From Cyanophora paradoxa (Eukaryota; Glaucocystophyceae; Cyanophorales; Cyanophoraceae), in contig QPMI01000627.1 in the NCBI GenBank assembly GCA_004431415.1, positions 151,077-215,076 of the forward strand: a DNA stretch of 64,000 nucleotides, read 5' to 3'. The first letter of the stretch is position 1. Each line of letters begins with the position of its first letter. Under the pieces are notes generated by a model. The model saw only the letters and a list, made by a program, of their open reading frames with translations. It was not told where the DNA came from and searched no databases. Position numbers and translations under genes: made by a program. Shown in pieces: positions 1-13,712 of this stretch.

Positions 1-3000
1 CGTTTTTGGCGCAGTGCGCTGGGGCGTGCGTACGCACCAGGGCGTGCATTTGGCCGAGCCGTACTCGTTGGTGAAGAGGCCGGCGCCGCAGGGCGCGCAC
101 CCCGCCCCCGTGGAGTTGGCGCCCCCGCCCCCGCGGTACGTTCCCTGAATTTAAAGATTGCGGATTAGTACGTAGTTGCAATTGAGCTCAAGGATTGAAG
201 GGTTTCCTGTCGGATTGCGGAATCCGACAGGGAATCCGTTAACTTAAGATCTCGGATTAGTGCAAAGTTAAGGACTAGCGGCTCGCAGAACTAGTCAAGG
301 ATCCTGTCGTGTTGCAGAATGCAGAACTTCGCACCGGGAAGCAGGGGATGCACGACTTGCGGCTCGAGTCGGCGAAGTAACCCTCGGGACACTCCCGGCA
401 GCCGCCGCCGGCGCCCGGGGCGTCCGAGTATGTGTTCGGCTCGCACTGCGGACATTGAAGCTTAAGCTTTCAAGGCGAAGCTAAGATGGAGGATGGAAGC
501 TTGAGCTTAATTATAAGCGACAGGAGGACACAGGTTTGTATTCTATTCTATTCTATAAATCGATAAGAAGCTTGGAGGAAGCTTGGAGGCATGTTTATAT
601 AGAAGCTTGTTATATAGAGGAGGCATGCCTAGGCTTGGAGGAAGCTTGGAGGCATGCCTAGGCTTCAAGCTTGGAAGCTTGGAGGCATGATTTCGCGCAC
701 TGGGACGCAGGCCGCCGTCCCGTTGGGCATGTAGTACCCCGGCTCGCACTTGACGCACGAGGCGGCGTCGTCGGAGGGGTACGAGCCGAGGGGGCAGGCG
801 CCGCACGCGCCGGCGACGCCCCCCGCGCTGTACGTCCCCTGCGCTCAGATCAAATCAGATCAGATATGAGATATCAGATCAGATCAGATCTGAGCGCGGA
901 CGAACGGACCGGGCGGCAGGCGATGCAGGAGGCCTGGCCCGGAAGCTGGTACGTGCCCGGCGGGCACGCCTCGCACCTCTCGCGGTCCCCGCTCGGGATC
1001 GACCCGGCGGGGCTGCCTCTTGTTTGTTAGAGGGAGCGTTAGAGGGAGGGAAGCAGGGCGCTAGTGCACGTAAATAGACTAAAACTGACTGGATAAATAG
1101 ACTAAAATCGACTGGATACTAGTGCTCTAAGAAGACCAAAGCAGGGCGCCAGTGCACGCACCAGGGGATGCACTCGGTCGAGTTGGCCACTGAAGCGAAT
1201 GCAAAGTGAGCAGAATTCGAAGGCCGCTCGAACAGAGAGGAGGGCTTGCAATTGCGAGATGAAACGTGAAATAAAACGCCGCTAGCGCGGAATCGTCGTG
1301 AAATTAAACGCCGCCCTTAAGCGCCTCGCCTTAAAACGTCTTCTTCTTCTAGATCTTCCTCCTCACCGAGTCAGAGAACGCACGGGGGGCGTGGAGGATG
1401 CCGGGGCAGGGGACGCAGGCGGCGTCCCCCGCGCCGCGCGCCGTGCCCTTCGCGCACGGACGGCACTCGTCCTGCGCCTGCGCGATCTCAGCACACCGCT
1501 CTTGAAAGAAAGGAAGGGCGCGCTTAAATTATTAGCTTTTCCAGCCCGCCGCTCTAATTAACTAGCGCTTTTCCAGCCCGCCGCTCTACTTAGCTTTTCC
1601 AGCCCGCCGCCCTTGAATTGAAGGAGGGGCGGGCGATCGCGAACCTTTGTCGCGGCGCTGCCGGCGGGGCACGCGGCGCAGGCGCCGAGGGCGCCCTCGG
1701 CCGAGACCTCGCCGGGGGGGCAGCCCGAGCAGAGGGCGGCGCCGGGGTACGCGAGGAAGGTCCCGGCCCGGCACCTCTGCGATCGATCGCAATCGGTAGA
1801 CCATTCAGAATCGATATAGTTAATTAGAAGCTTAAAAGCATGAAAAAGACATATGGAATGGGGTGCACCTTGCACTCGCCCGTCCACCTCGAGGTCTCCG
1901 TGTACTGCGAAATCAAATTAAATAAATATTGGGGATGGACCGGGGCCTGACCGGGGATGGACCGGGGCCTGGCCCCCGGGGAATAAATAAATTCGCATGG
2001 ATATCGATAAGCAGATGGATTCAAGATGCGGTTCGCAGTTAGGGCCGCGCGCGGGTTCTCAACTCTAGGTTTGGAAGTCCGATCTCCGCCTTCTCAGCGA
2101 CGCACCTCGTTGGGGGCGCACGGGACGCACAGCCCGCCTTCGACGCCCCGCGTGTTCTGAGGGCACTCTGCGCGATCCGCCGCGGATCAAATCTCGGCGA
2201 TCTCGAGGGAGAGCGAGCGGGAGCTGCGAAGTGGGACCCGGCCGCCACAGCTCACCGGTGCACGAGCCGGCCCCGGCCTCCGAGCGCGTGCCGAGGGGGC
2301 AGGGCGTGCACGCCGTGGATCCCGCCTCGGCGAACGTGCCCTGCAATTGCAAGCGACGTTGAATACAATGGCACGCGCACGCGTACCGAGTTTCGAGCGG
2401 CGCCGCACGCACCGCGGGGCACGTCGCCGCCTCGACGACGCCGAGCAGGCCGCCCTGGCTGGAGTAGGTCCCTGAAAAAGCCGGCGAGCGCCGTAAATAA
2501 TAAGCCGGCAAGGTTAAGCAAGGTTAATTATAAGCAATGTTAAGCAATAGTAAGCCGGCAACCAAGCAAGCAGGCACGACCACACAAATCTTCTTCTTAG
2601 ATCCCTCCTTAGATAGGAGCACACGCATGCAAGCTGCAATTGCAAGCAAGCACGACCCTACAAATCTTCTTCTTATAATTAGCTATAGCGCACCGGCGGG
2701 GAGGGGCGCGCAGTCGGTCGCGGAGGGGACGAGGAGCGAGGCGGGGTCGAAGGCCGTCCCCGCGGGGCAGTCGACCCGCACCTTCAGAACCATCGCACTG
2801 CGGAAGGTTCGAAGTTCCATCAGCTATGTCGGCGGCATATATTACATCCGGCTTGTCTCAGCTTATCAACGCGCTATCGCATTATACTGGGCATCATATA
2901 TAATGAGCGTCTCCTTTGGGCGTGGCGCACGGCTGGCGGCTCCAGAAGACGAGGAAGGGGGCTTCCGCGAAGGGGATGGAGGGGTCGTCCTCAAACATGG

Positions 3001-6000
3001 CCCCGCTGCAGCCGGGAGCCCGAGTGAGCGGCACGAACAGCGAACGGTTCAGGAAGGAGTGACGGTCTATGCGCAATGCAATTTACAAGCCCATAGCTTA
3101 TAGATATTACATTTGTAATCTAGATTACAAGTCTAGATCGGTATTCGGCGCACCTGGAGAAGTCTTCGACGACGGACCCGCCGAGGATGCCGCCGGGCAG
3201 CGTCGAGATCACCGCGACGGCCGGGCCCATGCCCGCCGCCTCGTCCGCCCCGCTCACCTGGAGGAGGAATTTACACACTAAAGGAACGCGATAAATCGAA
3301 CAACGGAGAACAACTCTCGGAGGCCCAGGGACGGTATCAGTTAATATCGATTTCGCCCGCACCTTGATGAGCTCGGCCGAGGGCCCGCGGTAGCTCCGGC
3401 GCTTCATGCGAAGGTTGGTGTCGTAGGCGATCGGCGAGGACCCTGCGCGACGTAAACGACATCGCTAATCAGAAGGAGGCGCGAAATATTCCTAGCTAGG
3501 CCCCGCGCACTCCCGAATTCTCTGAAGTACGCGGCTACTAAGGAACTAAGTGGTATAAGGAAAAATCTAATAAGACATTACATGATTCTAACATTGAAAT
3601 CACGCGGACGCACCCCCGAACTCTCTGAAGTACGTGTTCCCCTTCGTGTGGCGCTCCCGCACCACATACAGGACTCCATCCTGCGCGCCCATTTAATTTC
3701 CATCACGTCATAACTTCTTTAGCTTCTTGCATCTAAGATCTTATCGAAATCGACATCACTATGATCGAATATTGGAGACGCGCACGTATCAGCTTCCGCC
3801 TCATCATCTAGCTTCCGTCTTACGACTGTAACTCTCTCTTTTTGATTCTAATCGACATCGAAATCACTATGATCGAATGTTAAAGATGCATGCGCACCTT
3901 GTACACGGCCGCGGGGAGGCTGTACCACTCCTCGGGAGAGGGCCGCCAGCCCGCGGGCAGGAGCCGCAGCCGGCCGGTCTCCGCTCCACCCTAATAAAAA
4001 CGCGTTATATTAACGTTGGTCATTGCCGAAATCCACTCCGATATATAGCGATCGATATCGAGTGCGGGGCCCGGGGATATCTAATCTAAACGCGTTGTTA
4101 TATCTCATCTAACTAGCGATCGCGTTGTTATATCTAATCTAACTAACGATCGATTGCGGGGCCCGGGGACGCCGCACCATCGCGGTTTGCAGGGCGCTCG
4201 GCTTGGCGAACCGAACCACCTCGTCGGCCGTCACGTAGAACCCGTGTCTGCGCCCCTCGACCCACCGCCCCGACAGCGCCTGATCATGAGCAGCATCAGC
4301 AAGCGTTGTGGGCCGGGCGTACAGCGATCGTGAGCGAGACGTAGAGAAATCGCATGCATGTGCGCACCCCAACGTCGGGCGCGGCGATTCCGGGGCGCTC
4401 GTTCTGCACGAGCCACAAGTGCTTCCAATCCACGAAATCGCTGAAGAGGGGTCAGAGGGAGGGCAAGCGTCGAGAGAGCGCGCGCGCACTGGCGGATTAC
4501 GCGCGGCGGCCCGAGGGCCGCGGCCGCGGGGAGGCAGCGCCACTCGGAGGCGGCGGCGTCCCACGCGCAGCCGCGGGTCGGGTCCCTCCCCTCCACGCCT
4601 CCCACGTACATCCTCGAGGTCGAGGTGAAGCCCTTATAATAATTACGGAATCGAAGGCGGCAGTTAGTAAATACTGTAGTACAAAGGCCGTCATGATCAG
4701 GACGGACCATGTCGTTGATGTACGTCATCTCTCCCATGCCTCCGCCGCCGCCGCCGATATCAATGATTTCAATGACCTCGCCCGGGCCGGGAAGGTCGAT
4801 GGGGCCCGGGGCGGGAAGGCCCGGATCGATGGGATTGAGGGCGTCGCCGGCCTCGGCGGGCGAGGTCGCCGCGGGCCGCTCCGTCACGATGCTACCCCCT
4901 TCGCAGTTGTCGCTGTTCCAGCGGCACTCGGGCGACCGGTCGACGCCCCACGGCGCCTCAGCCGTCTGGTTCGGCCCGTCCACCCTCCACGAGTAAATCA
5001 CGGTCGCGAAGGCTGCATGGCGGAGCAGCGGAACGAGTCGGAAATGCGCGGATCTGATGCATGAATTCGAAGCGGCAGAGATCTGATCTTGAACGCACCG
5101 ATGGTTCCCGGGCAGATGAGGCGCGAGCTTTCGACGAATGCCGCCTGCGTGGGAATGCGTCAAGCTCTCGCATCAATTTCGCTTTTTAAATTTGAGAGAC
5201 TACGATGCACGCGGGGCGAATCCCCAATTGCAATCCCTTTAGCTGAAAGAATTGAATAGCTTGAGATAATCATGATTCAATATCGATGAGCCTCGAGCTC
5301 ACCTCGGGACACTGGCCGAAAGAGGTGGTAGCACACTGGTCGAGTTCACTTGAAGCGCTCCTGTTGCCCGAGTGCTCCGGAAAGAGGGGTACGCGGAGGA
5401 TGGCGCGCGCCGTGAGAGTACCCCCCGGCTCCATGATGGGATCAAGCTCGACGGCAACGACGACAGAGGCGGGGGGGTAAGACTCCGCGCTCGGCGTCTG
5501 GACTCTGCACCCTGTCACGCCGGAAGGGAAAATGCGATTCCCGATGGAGTCGGCGCGGTAGATTCCCCTCGCGGAAGCGCTGTACACCGGGAGCCCGAGT
5601 GCAGCCGGCTCGACGGGTACAGGCAGGTCGATGCCGCCCGAGACTCGGCAGAGGCGCAGGCGGGATATGATCTCAAGCTAAGGGGGGTGGTTAACTGTAG
5701 GTGGGGATGAGAGGGCGGGGTACACATTATTACCGATGGATTCCTGAGGAAGGATGCGAACTTAAACATGCCCCGGCCCCAAGTCGCGAAGGTCTAGTCG
5801 AGCAGCTCGAATTAGTCGACGAAGAGAGAAGAAATAATAGGAAATCAATCGCAAAAAGCAAGTTCAAGGGAACTCTGAAAGCAGGGACGCGACTCGCCTG
5901 CGTATCATACAGGAACCAGCTGGCGGGTTCACTCAGCGTTAGGCGCGCACGTGCACAGAGTAATTGGAAGGGGCGCGGAACAAAGCGAAAGCGCAAGGGC

Positions 6001-9000
6001 GCACCTTGTGTCGTCGTTCACTGAGGTAGACTGCATCTGCACCCCCGGATCCAGGTCGACATCGTCGTACGCGTCCTGTTCGCTCCGAACCGGATATCGA
6101 TTGAGCAACTCGAGTCGACGTGACGCGGAGGTCGTGAAATATATATACACACACCGCGAATGCGGGGCAGCCGGCGGGGCCGGTGTCGAGGGGGTACAGG
6201 CTGCGGGCCGCCCGCTCCCCCACGAGGCCTGTCGAAGCGGACCGCGCCACCGTGTACCCCAGCGACTCCGCCTGCGCACGCGCCGCAATCGCGATCGCGG
6301 CGGATCGGGGTGAGAGAGAGTCTCGGGCTCAACTCTCGTAAGTTTGTATCTAAATATTAATCTTATTTTTTTTTGGTGAATTACCGGCCACAGCCTCTAG
6401 TCTACTCCAGCACTGTGGGGGCGTGTACAGGCAAGGTGGGGCATGATCGATCGGAATTATGTGGAACGGGCGGGATTTGAAGGCGTGATTCTCATCGCAG
6501 GGCGATTCGAACACGGAAGGCATGCATCGGAAAGCGTGTATGATAACCACACCGCTATGAGCGGGGGCTAAAGGTTAGCAGCGCTAGCGCTTTCTAGTAG
6601 ATAACTTCAATGTAATGCCATGATGGGGGCGGATCGGGGTGAGAGCTCGATCGCGAGTGCGAAGTTTAAGGCTACAATCCGCGTCTCAGGCTCAACTTTC
6701 GTAATTTCGTATTTAGATCTTAAAGGTCATAATTCGTAGCGCTACTTCTTTCTAGTAGAGAACTTAAATTGTAATGGGGCTCGATCGCGAGTGCAAAGGT
6801 TGCAATAGTCATCCGCGTCTCAGGCTCAACTTTCACAATTATGTAAGTTCGTATCTAGATCTAAAAGGTTAGCAGCGCTAGCGCTTGCTAGTGGGGGGCG
6901 GGGGGCGCGGGGGGGGGGGGGGGGGGGGGATCCGGAGGGGCGGGGTACGGGAGCGCACGTGGAGCATGTGGGCGCGGAGTTGGCCCCCAGTGAACGATTC
7001 GAGAAAAAGCGTCCCGAACAGGCCCAGAAAGCCCAAACTGCCCACCGGAAATTACAGCATTAATCATAGAGCTCCAGAGGAGGCGCGCGAATCGTGGAGG
7101 GGGGTACACGCACTCTTCGCTCGCAACGTCGGCGGCGTACGAGGCACGGACGCGGACCTCCCGCTCGAATCGAGCGCGGTACCTGAGATCCCGCTACATA
7201 TTTAGAGCGCGCAAAGATATATAACTACAAGCTAACAAGTGGAAAATTTAGATAACTACAAGCGATAAAGAAGAGGCACCAGCGGAAATCGTGTGAGAAG
7301 GAGCGGGCCCAGCGGGCAAAGGCGAACGGGTCCGGATCCGCGCACTGGGTCGAGGTCGGCCACTTCGGGACGAAACCGCAAGGGCGTCAGTACAGGGGAG
7401 GGCCGGAGGGGGGGGAGGTGAAGTGGGGGGCGGCTTGATGAAACCGCGTGGGGGGTACAATCAATCTCACCTGGTCCAGGGCGTCGAGGAGAGGGGGTAG
7501 GCTCGGCAGACCCCGAAAGGGATCGGAGGTGGGCCGGGTTCGGCTGCAGCGAAAAGGTCAGCGAAAGCTTCTGTTATTAATAAGAACGTCTATCGCTCTT
7601 GAATTTCTTGAGACAGGGGGGGCTCGATCTCCTAGCGCACGAGCAGTTGGCGAAGGCGTAGGAGGACCACGATTCTCATCAAAGTCTAATGCTTTGATCT
7701 TATTGAAAAACTAGCTTCTGTTATAAACGTCTGATGTTTTGATCTTATTGAAAAGCTAGCTTCTGTTATTGACGTCTAATGCTTTGATCTTATTGAAAAG
7801 CGGGGGGCTGCCAGCGCACGAGCAGTTGGCAAAGGCGTAGGAGGACCACGCTGCTCCCGCGAAGTGGAGGCAGGCCCGCGCCGTGACGCACTGCGCCGCG
7901 CGCGCCGCGCCGGCCGCGGGAGTTAGAAGGAGAGAAGAGCGGACGAAGACGCCCGTGGCGAGCTTGAGGCGGACCTGAATGGCGGGGCTAGGGAGGAAGT
8001 ATGTGTTCGACACGGGCGAGCACTGCGGGAGCTGGTCATGGCCAGTGCACGTGCATGCAAGCCAAGGGCCGCCCTCCGGCCATGGATCGGGGCTGCAGCG
8101 GTCCGTCGCGAACCAGATCGGGGTTGCAGCGGTCGCGATCGAGCCGGCGGCCGGCCTTCGCCTCGTTCCCGATGGGCTGGGCTTCCCCCGCCGACCCCAC
8201 CAGCGCCTCGTCCACGCTTGTGGCCGCGGCGATCCAGTCACGCTGCAGCAGGTCTCAGGAGCGAGCGAGATCGAGCAGAAGGATGGACAGAAGGGTGGGG
8301 GGTGGGGGGGGGGGTGGGGGGGGTAGACCTCGACGCCGTCGCGGTCCCCCGGCCGCCCGTGCCTGTCCAGGTCGTGCGGCTGGGGTACGTGTAAAAGGGC
8401 GCGGTCAGGTCGGAGTGGCAGGGGGTCAAGAGGGGAGGAGGTGGGGGGGGGGGGGGGAACTTGAAGGGGGAAGGGGCGGAGTGGAGCGGGGGAAGGGTGG
8501 AAGGTGGCGGGGCCCGGGTGGTTGGGTTGGAGGAGGGAAGGGGGAGGGGGGGGGGGTAAAGAGGGAGGGGGGGGAGGGCCAGGAGGGCGGGGGGGGAAGA
8601 GGGGGGGGTAGTGGTCTGTGCAAGGAGAGGAGAAGGGTGCGGGAGGCGGGGGATGAGGAAGGGCGAAGAGGGGATGCGGGGTGGGGGAAGAGGGGGGGGG
8701 AAGGGCAGAGGGGATGCAGGGGGGGGGGAGAGGGGGGAAGAGGGACGCTGGGGACCGGAGCTCGAGGTAGGGGGTAAAGGATCCGGAAAAGGAAGGGGAA
8801 GAGCGCGCACCCAGAATGGGGTGAGAGATGAGTAGGCAAACGCGGTAGGCTCGAGCTCTGTACATGTTCTGCATCAGCTGCAGGCACCCGAGCTTAATTA
8901 ATATTCCAGGCACAGAGAAGCTTTCACCGGCTATGCCGTCGGCGGGTCCCATCTGGGAGGGGACGCAGCACACGTCAGATGCGGGGAAGAACGCACGAGC

Positions 9001-9560
9001 GGCGAGCCGCTCCGCACCGTTTCGAGCCGCCGCAGGGTCTGGCACGCCGAGATTGCCAGATCGTAGACGCCTGCGCCGAACGCGCCGCGCCGCAGCTCCG
9101 ATGTCAGCCCCTCCTGAACACACGGGTACAGGCTGCGTCTAGCCGTCTATATCTAGATAGTTTCTCAAAACCAAAGAGGCGGAGGGGGCGTTCAAGGGCG
9201 GGGGGGGGAGTTGAGGGGGCAGGCAGGCGAGGGGTACACGAACAGAGGAGGAGCCCCCCTTCGAGCCCGCGGAGGACCAGCGCGAGCCTCTGCGACGGGG
9301 CGAGGCTCTCGACGCCGTACCCCGGCAGAAGTGCTGCGAAGAGCAGCTCCGAGGCGCCCGCGGCGCTGTTCAGGTAGACGCCTGCGGGGACCGGGGGGTC
9401 CGGTCAAACGCCGGCGCCGGCCCGCCTAGGGCTGAATGGGAGGGGGGCGCGCGGGGGCGCGTGGGGTACCGTTCTGGGCCGCGAGGCCCGTCCCGACTAG
9501 CTGCGACATCGAAAGGGCCAGGATGGCCAGCAGGAGGCCTGCGCCGACCTTGACGCACGG
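1..9560 (-). CDS. Multi-exon cysteine-rich receptor-like protein (3' end outside window)
   Basis: No single long frame exists, but many exon-sized minus-strand segments read as one extracellular protein. Near 9,470-9,560 there is a hydrophobic signal-anchor-like stretch (VGAGLLLAILALSMSQLVG) before an NGT glycosylation-like site. Further exon-like pieces occur at about 9,245-9,370, 8,850-9,000, 7,805-8,035, 5,290-5,480, 4,510-5,000, 4,365-4,440, 3,600-3,690 and 3,140-3,265. From about 2,790 down to position 1 come repeated cysteine modules spaced like ephrin-receptor-like (GCC2/GCC3) repeats, for example CPPGTYQLPGQASCIAC near 930-985, CPLGSYPSDDAASCVKC near 740-800 and CRPCAKGTARGAGDAACVPC near 1,400-1,465. 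Many introns seem to start GTACCCC or GTGCGC. Known: such modules occur in secreted or membrane receptors of protists. Inferred: one transmembrane or secreted protein, but two adjacent genes are possible. Exon limits and start are uncertain. Confidence 0.45.
6296..6893. repeat. Degenerate tandem repeat, about 3 copies
   Basis: A block beginning GGCGGATCGGGGTGAGAG, then CTCAGGCTCAACTTTCGTAA-like text, TCGTATCTAGATCT and an AGCGCTAGCGCTT-type palindrome recurs three times with divergence (near 6,300, 6,630 and 6,770). It lies in a probable intron or spacer of the minus-strand receptor-like gene. No coding frame is visible. Confidence 0.55.
6376..6401. repeat. 26-bp dispersed repeat, copy 1
   Basis: This 26-bp stretch, starting GTGAATTACCGG and ending CCTCTAGT, recurs exactly at 36,630-36,655 in the same orientation, in both cases after a T-rich run. 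A 26-bp exact match is unlikely by chance in this window, so it is probably the edge of a dispersed element. Confidence 0.6.
7632..7850. repeat. Duplicated exon-like segment and T-rich ~45-bp tandem repeats
   Basis: About 40 bp around GAGCAGTTGG...AGGAGGACCACG occurs at 7,632-7,671 and again with a few changes at about 7,811-7,850. Read on the minus strand it gives a SYAFANCSCAG-like exon end. Between the two lie three copies of a ~45-bp unit built around CTTTGATCTTATTGAAAA. This looks like a local duplication inside the receptor-like gene. Confidence 0.5.
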
Positions 9561-10004
9561 CCGCGCGCCTCGCCCCGCGCCGCGGCCGGCACGGCGCCGG
9601 CCGTCCAAGTCCGCCGCCGCACCGGTACCACGCGCACATTCGCATGTACAGTGCGCGAGGTCGACATTCGCGTCAATTGCACGCGCTGACAGCTGGGTTT
9701 CGGCCTGCCGTCGCCGTCGCACGCGCACGCGCACGCCGAACATGTTGCGGCCGCTTTCGCTCTCATGATCATGATCATGATAGATATCCATCTTGGCGCC
9801 GAGCCGCGGCACGCGGCCGCGGTGCACGTGCACGCAGCCGTGGCCATGCATATTGGCGACTAGAGCTATCCGATGATCGATGTCGCTTGCGTTGGTCTTG
9901 CAATCCGTTCTCGGCGCCAGCATATGCATTCGATGTATGCTGCTATAGCTAGCGCTGCGCATCATGGCATACGGTATGCACCGTCGCACCCGCGCCGCCG
10001 CGCC

Positions 10005-10041
<37 letters not shown>

Positions 10042-10985
10042 AAGTTTTAGGCTTTTAGCTGTAGGCTTCGCTGCAGCCTGCGGCTGCCTTCGCACTGTTC
10101 GCAGCACATCGATGGAGCGAATTGAACGACGCTGCTTGGCCGTATTTCGCTGTCGCCCACTACGTAGTGAAAATTAACTGCGGGGAAAAAAGTGTGATGC
10201 CATGATGATGTAAGTGTCGCCTCGGTGGCGCTTCCTCCGAGCTCGTAGTGTGTTGATACTTTGCGTACCCGTCCGCTACTGGCTTTCTATTGGCTGTTTT
10301 ACTAGAAATCCTAAGAACGTAGCTTACGATGACGGGCGCTGATCGTAAAGAATTAGCGCCCGCGTTAGCTACGTCGAGACTCCAAATTACTTCGAAATTA
10401 ACCTGACATCATGCAAAACGTGACATCACCGTCATGTTTTAACTACGTAGTGCTTACGTAGCGCGGCTCCCATACAAATCCCCGACAGCGAAATACGGCC
10501 CTTCTTACAAGCTTGCGGACCCTTAACTTGCAGGCGCTGCGAGCTACTAGACGGGTACTAGTATCCGAGTACTACGGTACTGGGGCACAGAGCTACTAGG
10601 CGCTGCGTAATCCATGCATGCAAGTACTAGCATTCGTACGCGTGTTAACTTAATATTTTAATATTTCCTGTATACCAGGCTGTATGATACTATGATACGT
10701 AGGTAGCCACTACCGTAGTACTAGCCGCTGAGCCAGGCTAAGCCAGCTAATAGCCAGCCGACGTCTGGGCCGCAGATGGCAGAGGAAGAATTCATGATCA
10801 TCAAATCCAGAAGGCTGGCAGAAGCCCGAGGCCAAGCAGCCGCCACTGGCCCGGCAGCCGATCGAGCCCATCGCAGCTCCCGCATTCGAACTTCTAATCA
10901 TGGTTTGCATTTCTCGCGCGCTGCGCTCGCGACGGGCGACCCTACCACGAGCTAGCTACCAGGCTACGGCCTCGCCGTACTAGTA
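9561..10985. other. Intergenic region with GCC microsatellite
   Basis: Between the receptor-like gene and the PPR gene. It holds a (GCC)n tract at about 9,985-10,040, a TGATCATGATCATGATAG palindromic run near 9,765, and many CTAG/TACG-rich short palindromes. No convincing exon, tRNA or other RNA gene was seen. Upstream parts of the receptor-like gene's first exon may extend into 9,561-9,700. Confidence 0.5.
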
Positions 10986-10996
10986 CTGGGGCAGTG

Positions 10997-13558
10997 CTAC
11001 TCGCTGCCGCCGGCGGCCTCCGAGGCGCCCGCCGCGTTGTCGGGCGGGGCGGGGCGCGCCTCCGAGCGCGACCGGCCGCGGCCGCCGGGTGGCCCGCGCT
11101 GCCGCAGCGCCAGAGCCTCTTTCGACTTCTGCGGGAGGGGGGCGAGGATGTTAGGAAGGGGTCGGCGCGCCCAGCATGCATGCGGGGCGGCCGGGCCGCG
11201 AGCCGTGGGGCGTGCACGTGCCTGAAGCTTCGCGCTCGCGACGGCCAGGTCCTGCTCCCTTCCCATCCGTCTGCGGGACGGGAACGTCAGACAGGGCGCG
11301 CGGCGCGCCGGCGCCGCTTCGCTTCGAGGGGTACGGGCGCACTGGAGCGCGAAGCAGAGCGTGCGGAGGATGCTGGGGGGTACGTCGATCCCGCGGGCGT
11401 CCGCGCGGCGGACGACGGCGAGGGCCTGGCTCAGGCGGACGTGCCTCCGGGCCTCCTGGTCCGCCTCCGAGGAGCCGCCGCTCCGCGCCTCGGGCCCCCA
11501 GCGAGGCCTGAGTACCCCGGCGCTGTGAAGGGGGTCCTCCTGGTCGACGGGTATGGGCGCATCGTCGTCCCACTCGCACAGCGAGCGAACGAAGAGTCCT
11601 AGAGCGAACGAAGGGCCGTGAGTGGGGTACAGGCCTCGAAATTCGGGTGGGGTACCGTATGTGTGGCTGCTAGGGGGGTAGTCGGAGCCGTCCTTCTCCA
11701 TCTCCTTGAGGAGGGTCCACGCGGGGGAGTACCGGCGCGACTGGCCCCGGGCGTGAGCGCAGGGGGGGGGGGGGGGGGGGGGGAGGAGGAGGAGGAGGGC
11801 GGGGGGGCACCTTGAGCATGCCCTCGATGTACGAGGCGAGGTGAACGAAGGTTAGCTCAAAGTCGTCCCGGTTCTGTACCCGGGGAGGGGGGGAGGTAAG
11901 GAGGGTGGAGTGGCGCCCCGGGGGTACGGGAAGCTCGCCCTGAGGGAAGTGAAGAGCTCCGCGAGCTCCTGGTACCGCCCCTGCTTCGCGTAGAGGTTCA
12001 TCACCATGCTGCGGGGGGTACGCCTCAGCCTCGGCTCGGATCGGATCGGATCGAGCCGGATCGGGCTCTGACCTGACGGTGTACCCGTCCACGGGGACGT
12101 CGCGGGTGCGCATGCGGGTCCAGTACTCCTCGGCGCGCTTGAAGCGGCCGTCCCGCAGGCAGATGCGGATCGCCGAGTTGTAGATGGGCGTCGCGGGGCC
12201 CTCGAAATCGTTGCGAGAGAAGGCGAGCTCCACAGCGTCCGACGCCATCTTGTGCCCTGCTCAGACGGGCTCAGGCTCAGGTGAGCCGCCCGCCCGGCTC
12301 CGATCCGATCCGATCCGTGACTCACCGTAGACGGTGTGGATCGCGTCGATGACGGTGCTGTACACGTACGCCGGCGGCCGTTGCCGATCCACGGCGCGCA
12401 TCTCGTCTGCGGCGGGGCTCGCTCTGGGGTACTACTGCTACTGGCGCGCCCGGCGCCCGGCGCGGGGTACGGGCTCACCGAGGATCTTGGGTACCTGCTC
12501 GATCTCGCCCGAGAGGATGAGGGCGCGAGCCCAGGAGGCGTACAGTGCGCCGTCCGGGGAGTACCCCTTCTCCCGCATCGAGGCGAGGACCTCGTGGTAG
12601 CCCTCCCAGTCGCCCTGGGAGAGGCGGGCGGCGGCCGCGGCACGGTACCCCGGGGCGTCCACGGCGCGGTCCTTAGAGTCGATGATGGCGAAGGCAGAGC
12701 GGAGGGCTGGCATCGAGGCCCGCGCGGCCTGCACGAGGAGAGCCTGTAGAAACGCATCCAGATCGACATCGCTCGCCACTGCCGCGCGGAATCGTCCGTC
12801 AGAGCGCTGCGCGCACGTGCTTTGGCGATCGCTTCGCGGGCGCACCGCTGCCGGATTCGATTGCATGCAGCATGGCGCCCACAGCGTCCATGTCCTCCCT
12901 CCGCAGCGCCGAGCGGATCAGGCGGGAGACCTGGTGCTCTCGGATTCCGTTCCACAGTCCCCCTTGCCTCGTTGAGCGCGGCCGCGGCCGCCGCCGCGCG
13001 GACGACTCAGCGGCGCCGCCGCTATCGCCTTCCTCGCCGGACCGCTCGCCTTCCGCCGCCTCCTCGTCCCCCCGAGGGAAGCGCCGCGGATACGGTCTCC
13101 TTCTTGCCGCTTGTCCGCTGCTTGCTTCAGAGCCGCCCGTTTCGACGCGCGGGTCGCCCGCGCCAGCCGACGCGAGCGGGCCCCGGTTCGTCGACTCTTG
13201 CGTCCGGGCCCTCCCGCCTTCCCGAGGCACGTGCTCGATCTCAATCTGCTGGATCTCGACGATATGCATAAACTCCACAGGGGAGCGCCGCAGCGCCGGC
13301 CGTCGCCGGGGGCCGAACAAGGTGCCGGCCGCGCGAGCCACGAGCGAGGGCCCCGACGTGAGCGGCCGCCCTTTCAACGCCGCTCCAAGGCAAGCTGCGC
13401 GGCCGCGAGCACGGCGGCGCGTCAGGCGGCGGGGCGTCGGGTTGGCTGGGGATCGGGCGCTGTGGGGGGGGCACGGCAGCGCCGGTAGACGCACTATTTG
13501 GGGCGCTCCACATTGCCCGCAGCGGCCCGCGCGCTGCAGCCGCCACGCGCCACGCCAT
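10997..13558 (-). CDS. Pentatricopeptide-repeat (PPR) protein, probably organellar
   Basis: Minus-strand exon segments carry PPR-type helical repeats, for example GDWEGYHEVLASMREKGYSP near 12,570-12,630, YNSAIRICLRDGRFKRAEEY near 12,130-12,190 and NLYAKQGRYQELAELF near 11,945-12,000. A likely start at 13,558 opens an Arg/Ala/Ser-rich, acid-free leader (MAWRVAAAARGPLRAMW), as in mitochondrial or plastid transit peptides. The C-terminal exon ends at 10,997. Introns are short and GC-rich; one near 12,010-12,070 contains repeated GATCGGATC. Known: PPR proteins bind organellar RNA for editing, cleavage, stability or translation. Inferred: an organelle RNA-binding factor. The target and exact splice sites cannot be read. 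An upstream in-frame extension to 13,668 is possible. Confidence 0.65.
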
Positions 13559-13712
13559 CGCTTTGCACGTTCGTACCCCAAGCGGTTCTGCTCCCCCTTA
13601 GCTCCCCTTAGGCTCCTTGGCTTCGTTCGCCCTTCGCCATCGTGATTGCGGAGTTGAGCAATGGCCATTTTGACGGCGCCGGCCCCATATATGCATATGC
13701 CCCCATTGTGTA

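Noticed and set aside
8200-8900. Long overlapping G- or P-rich ORFs on both strands
   Set aside because: Caused by poly-G/GGGGA low complexity in a presumed intron. Only short exon pieces of the receptor-like gene are credible here.
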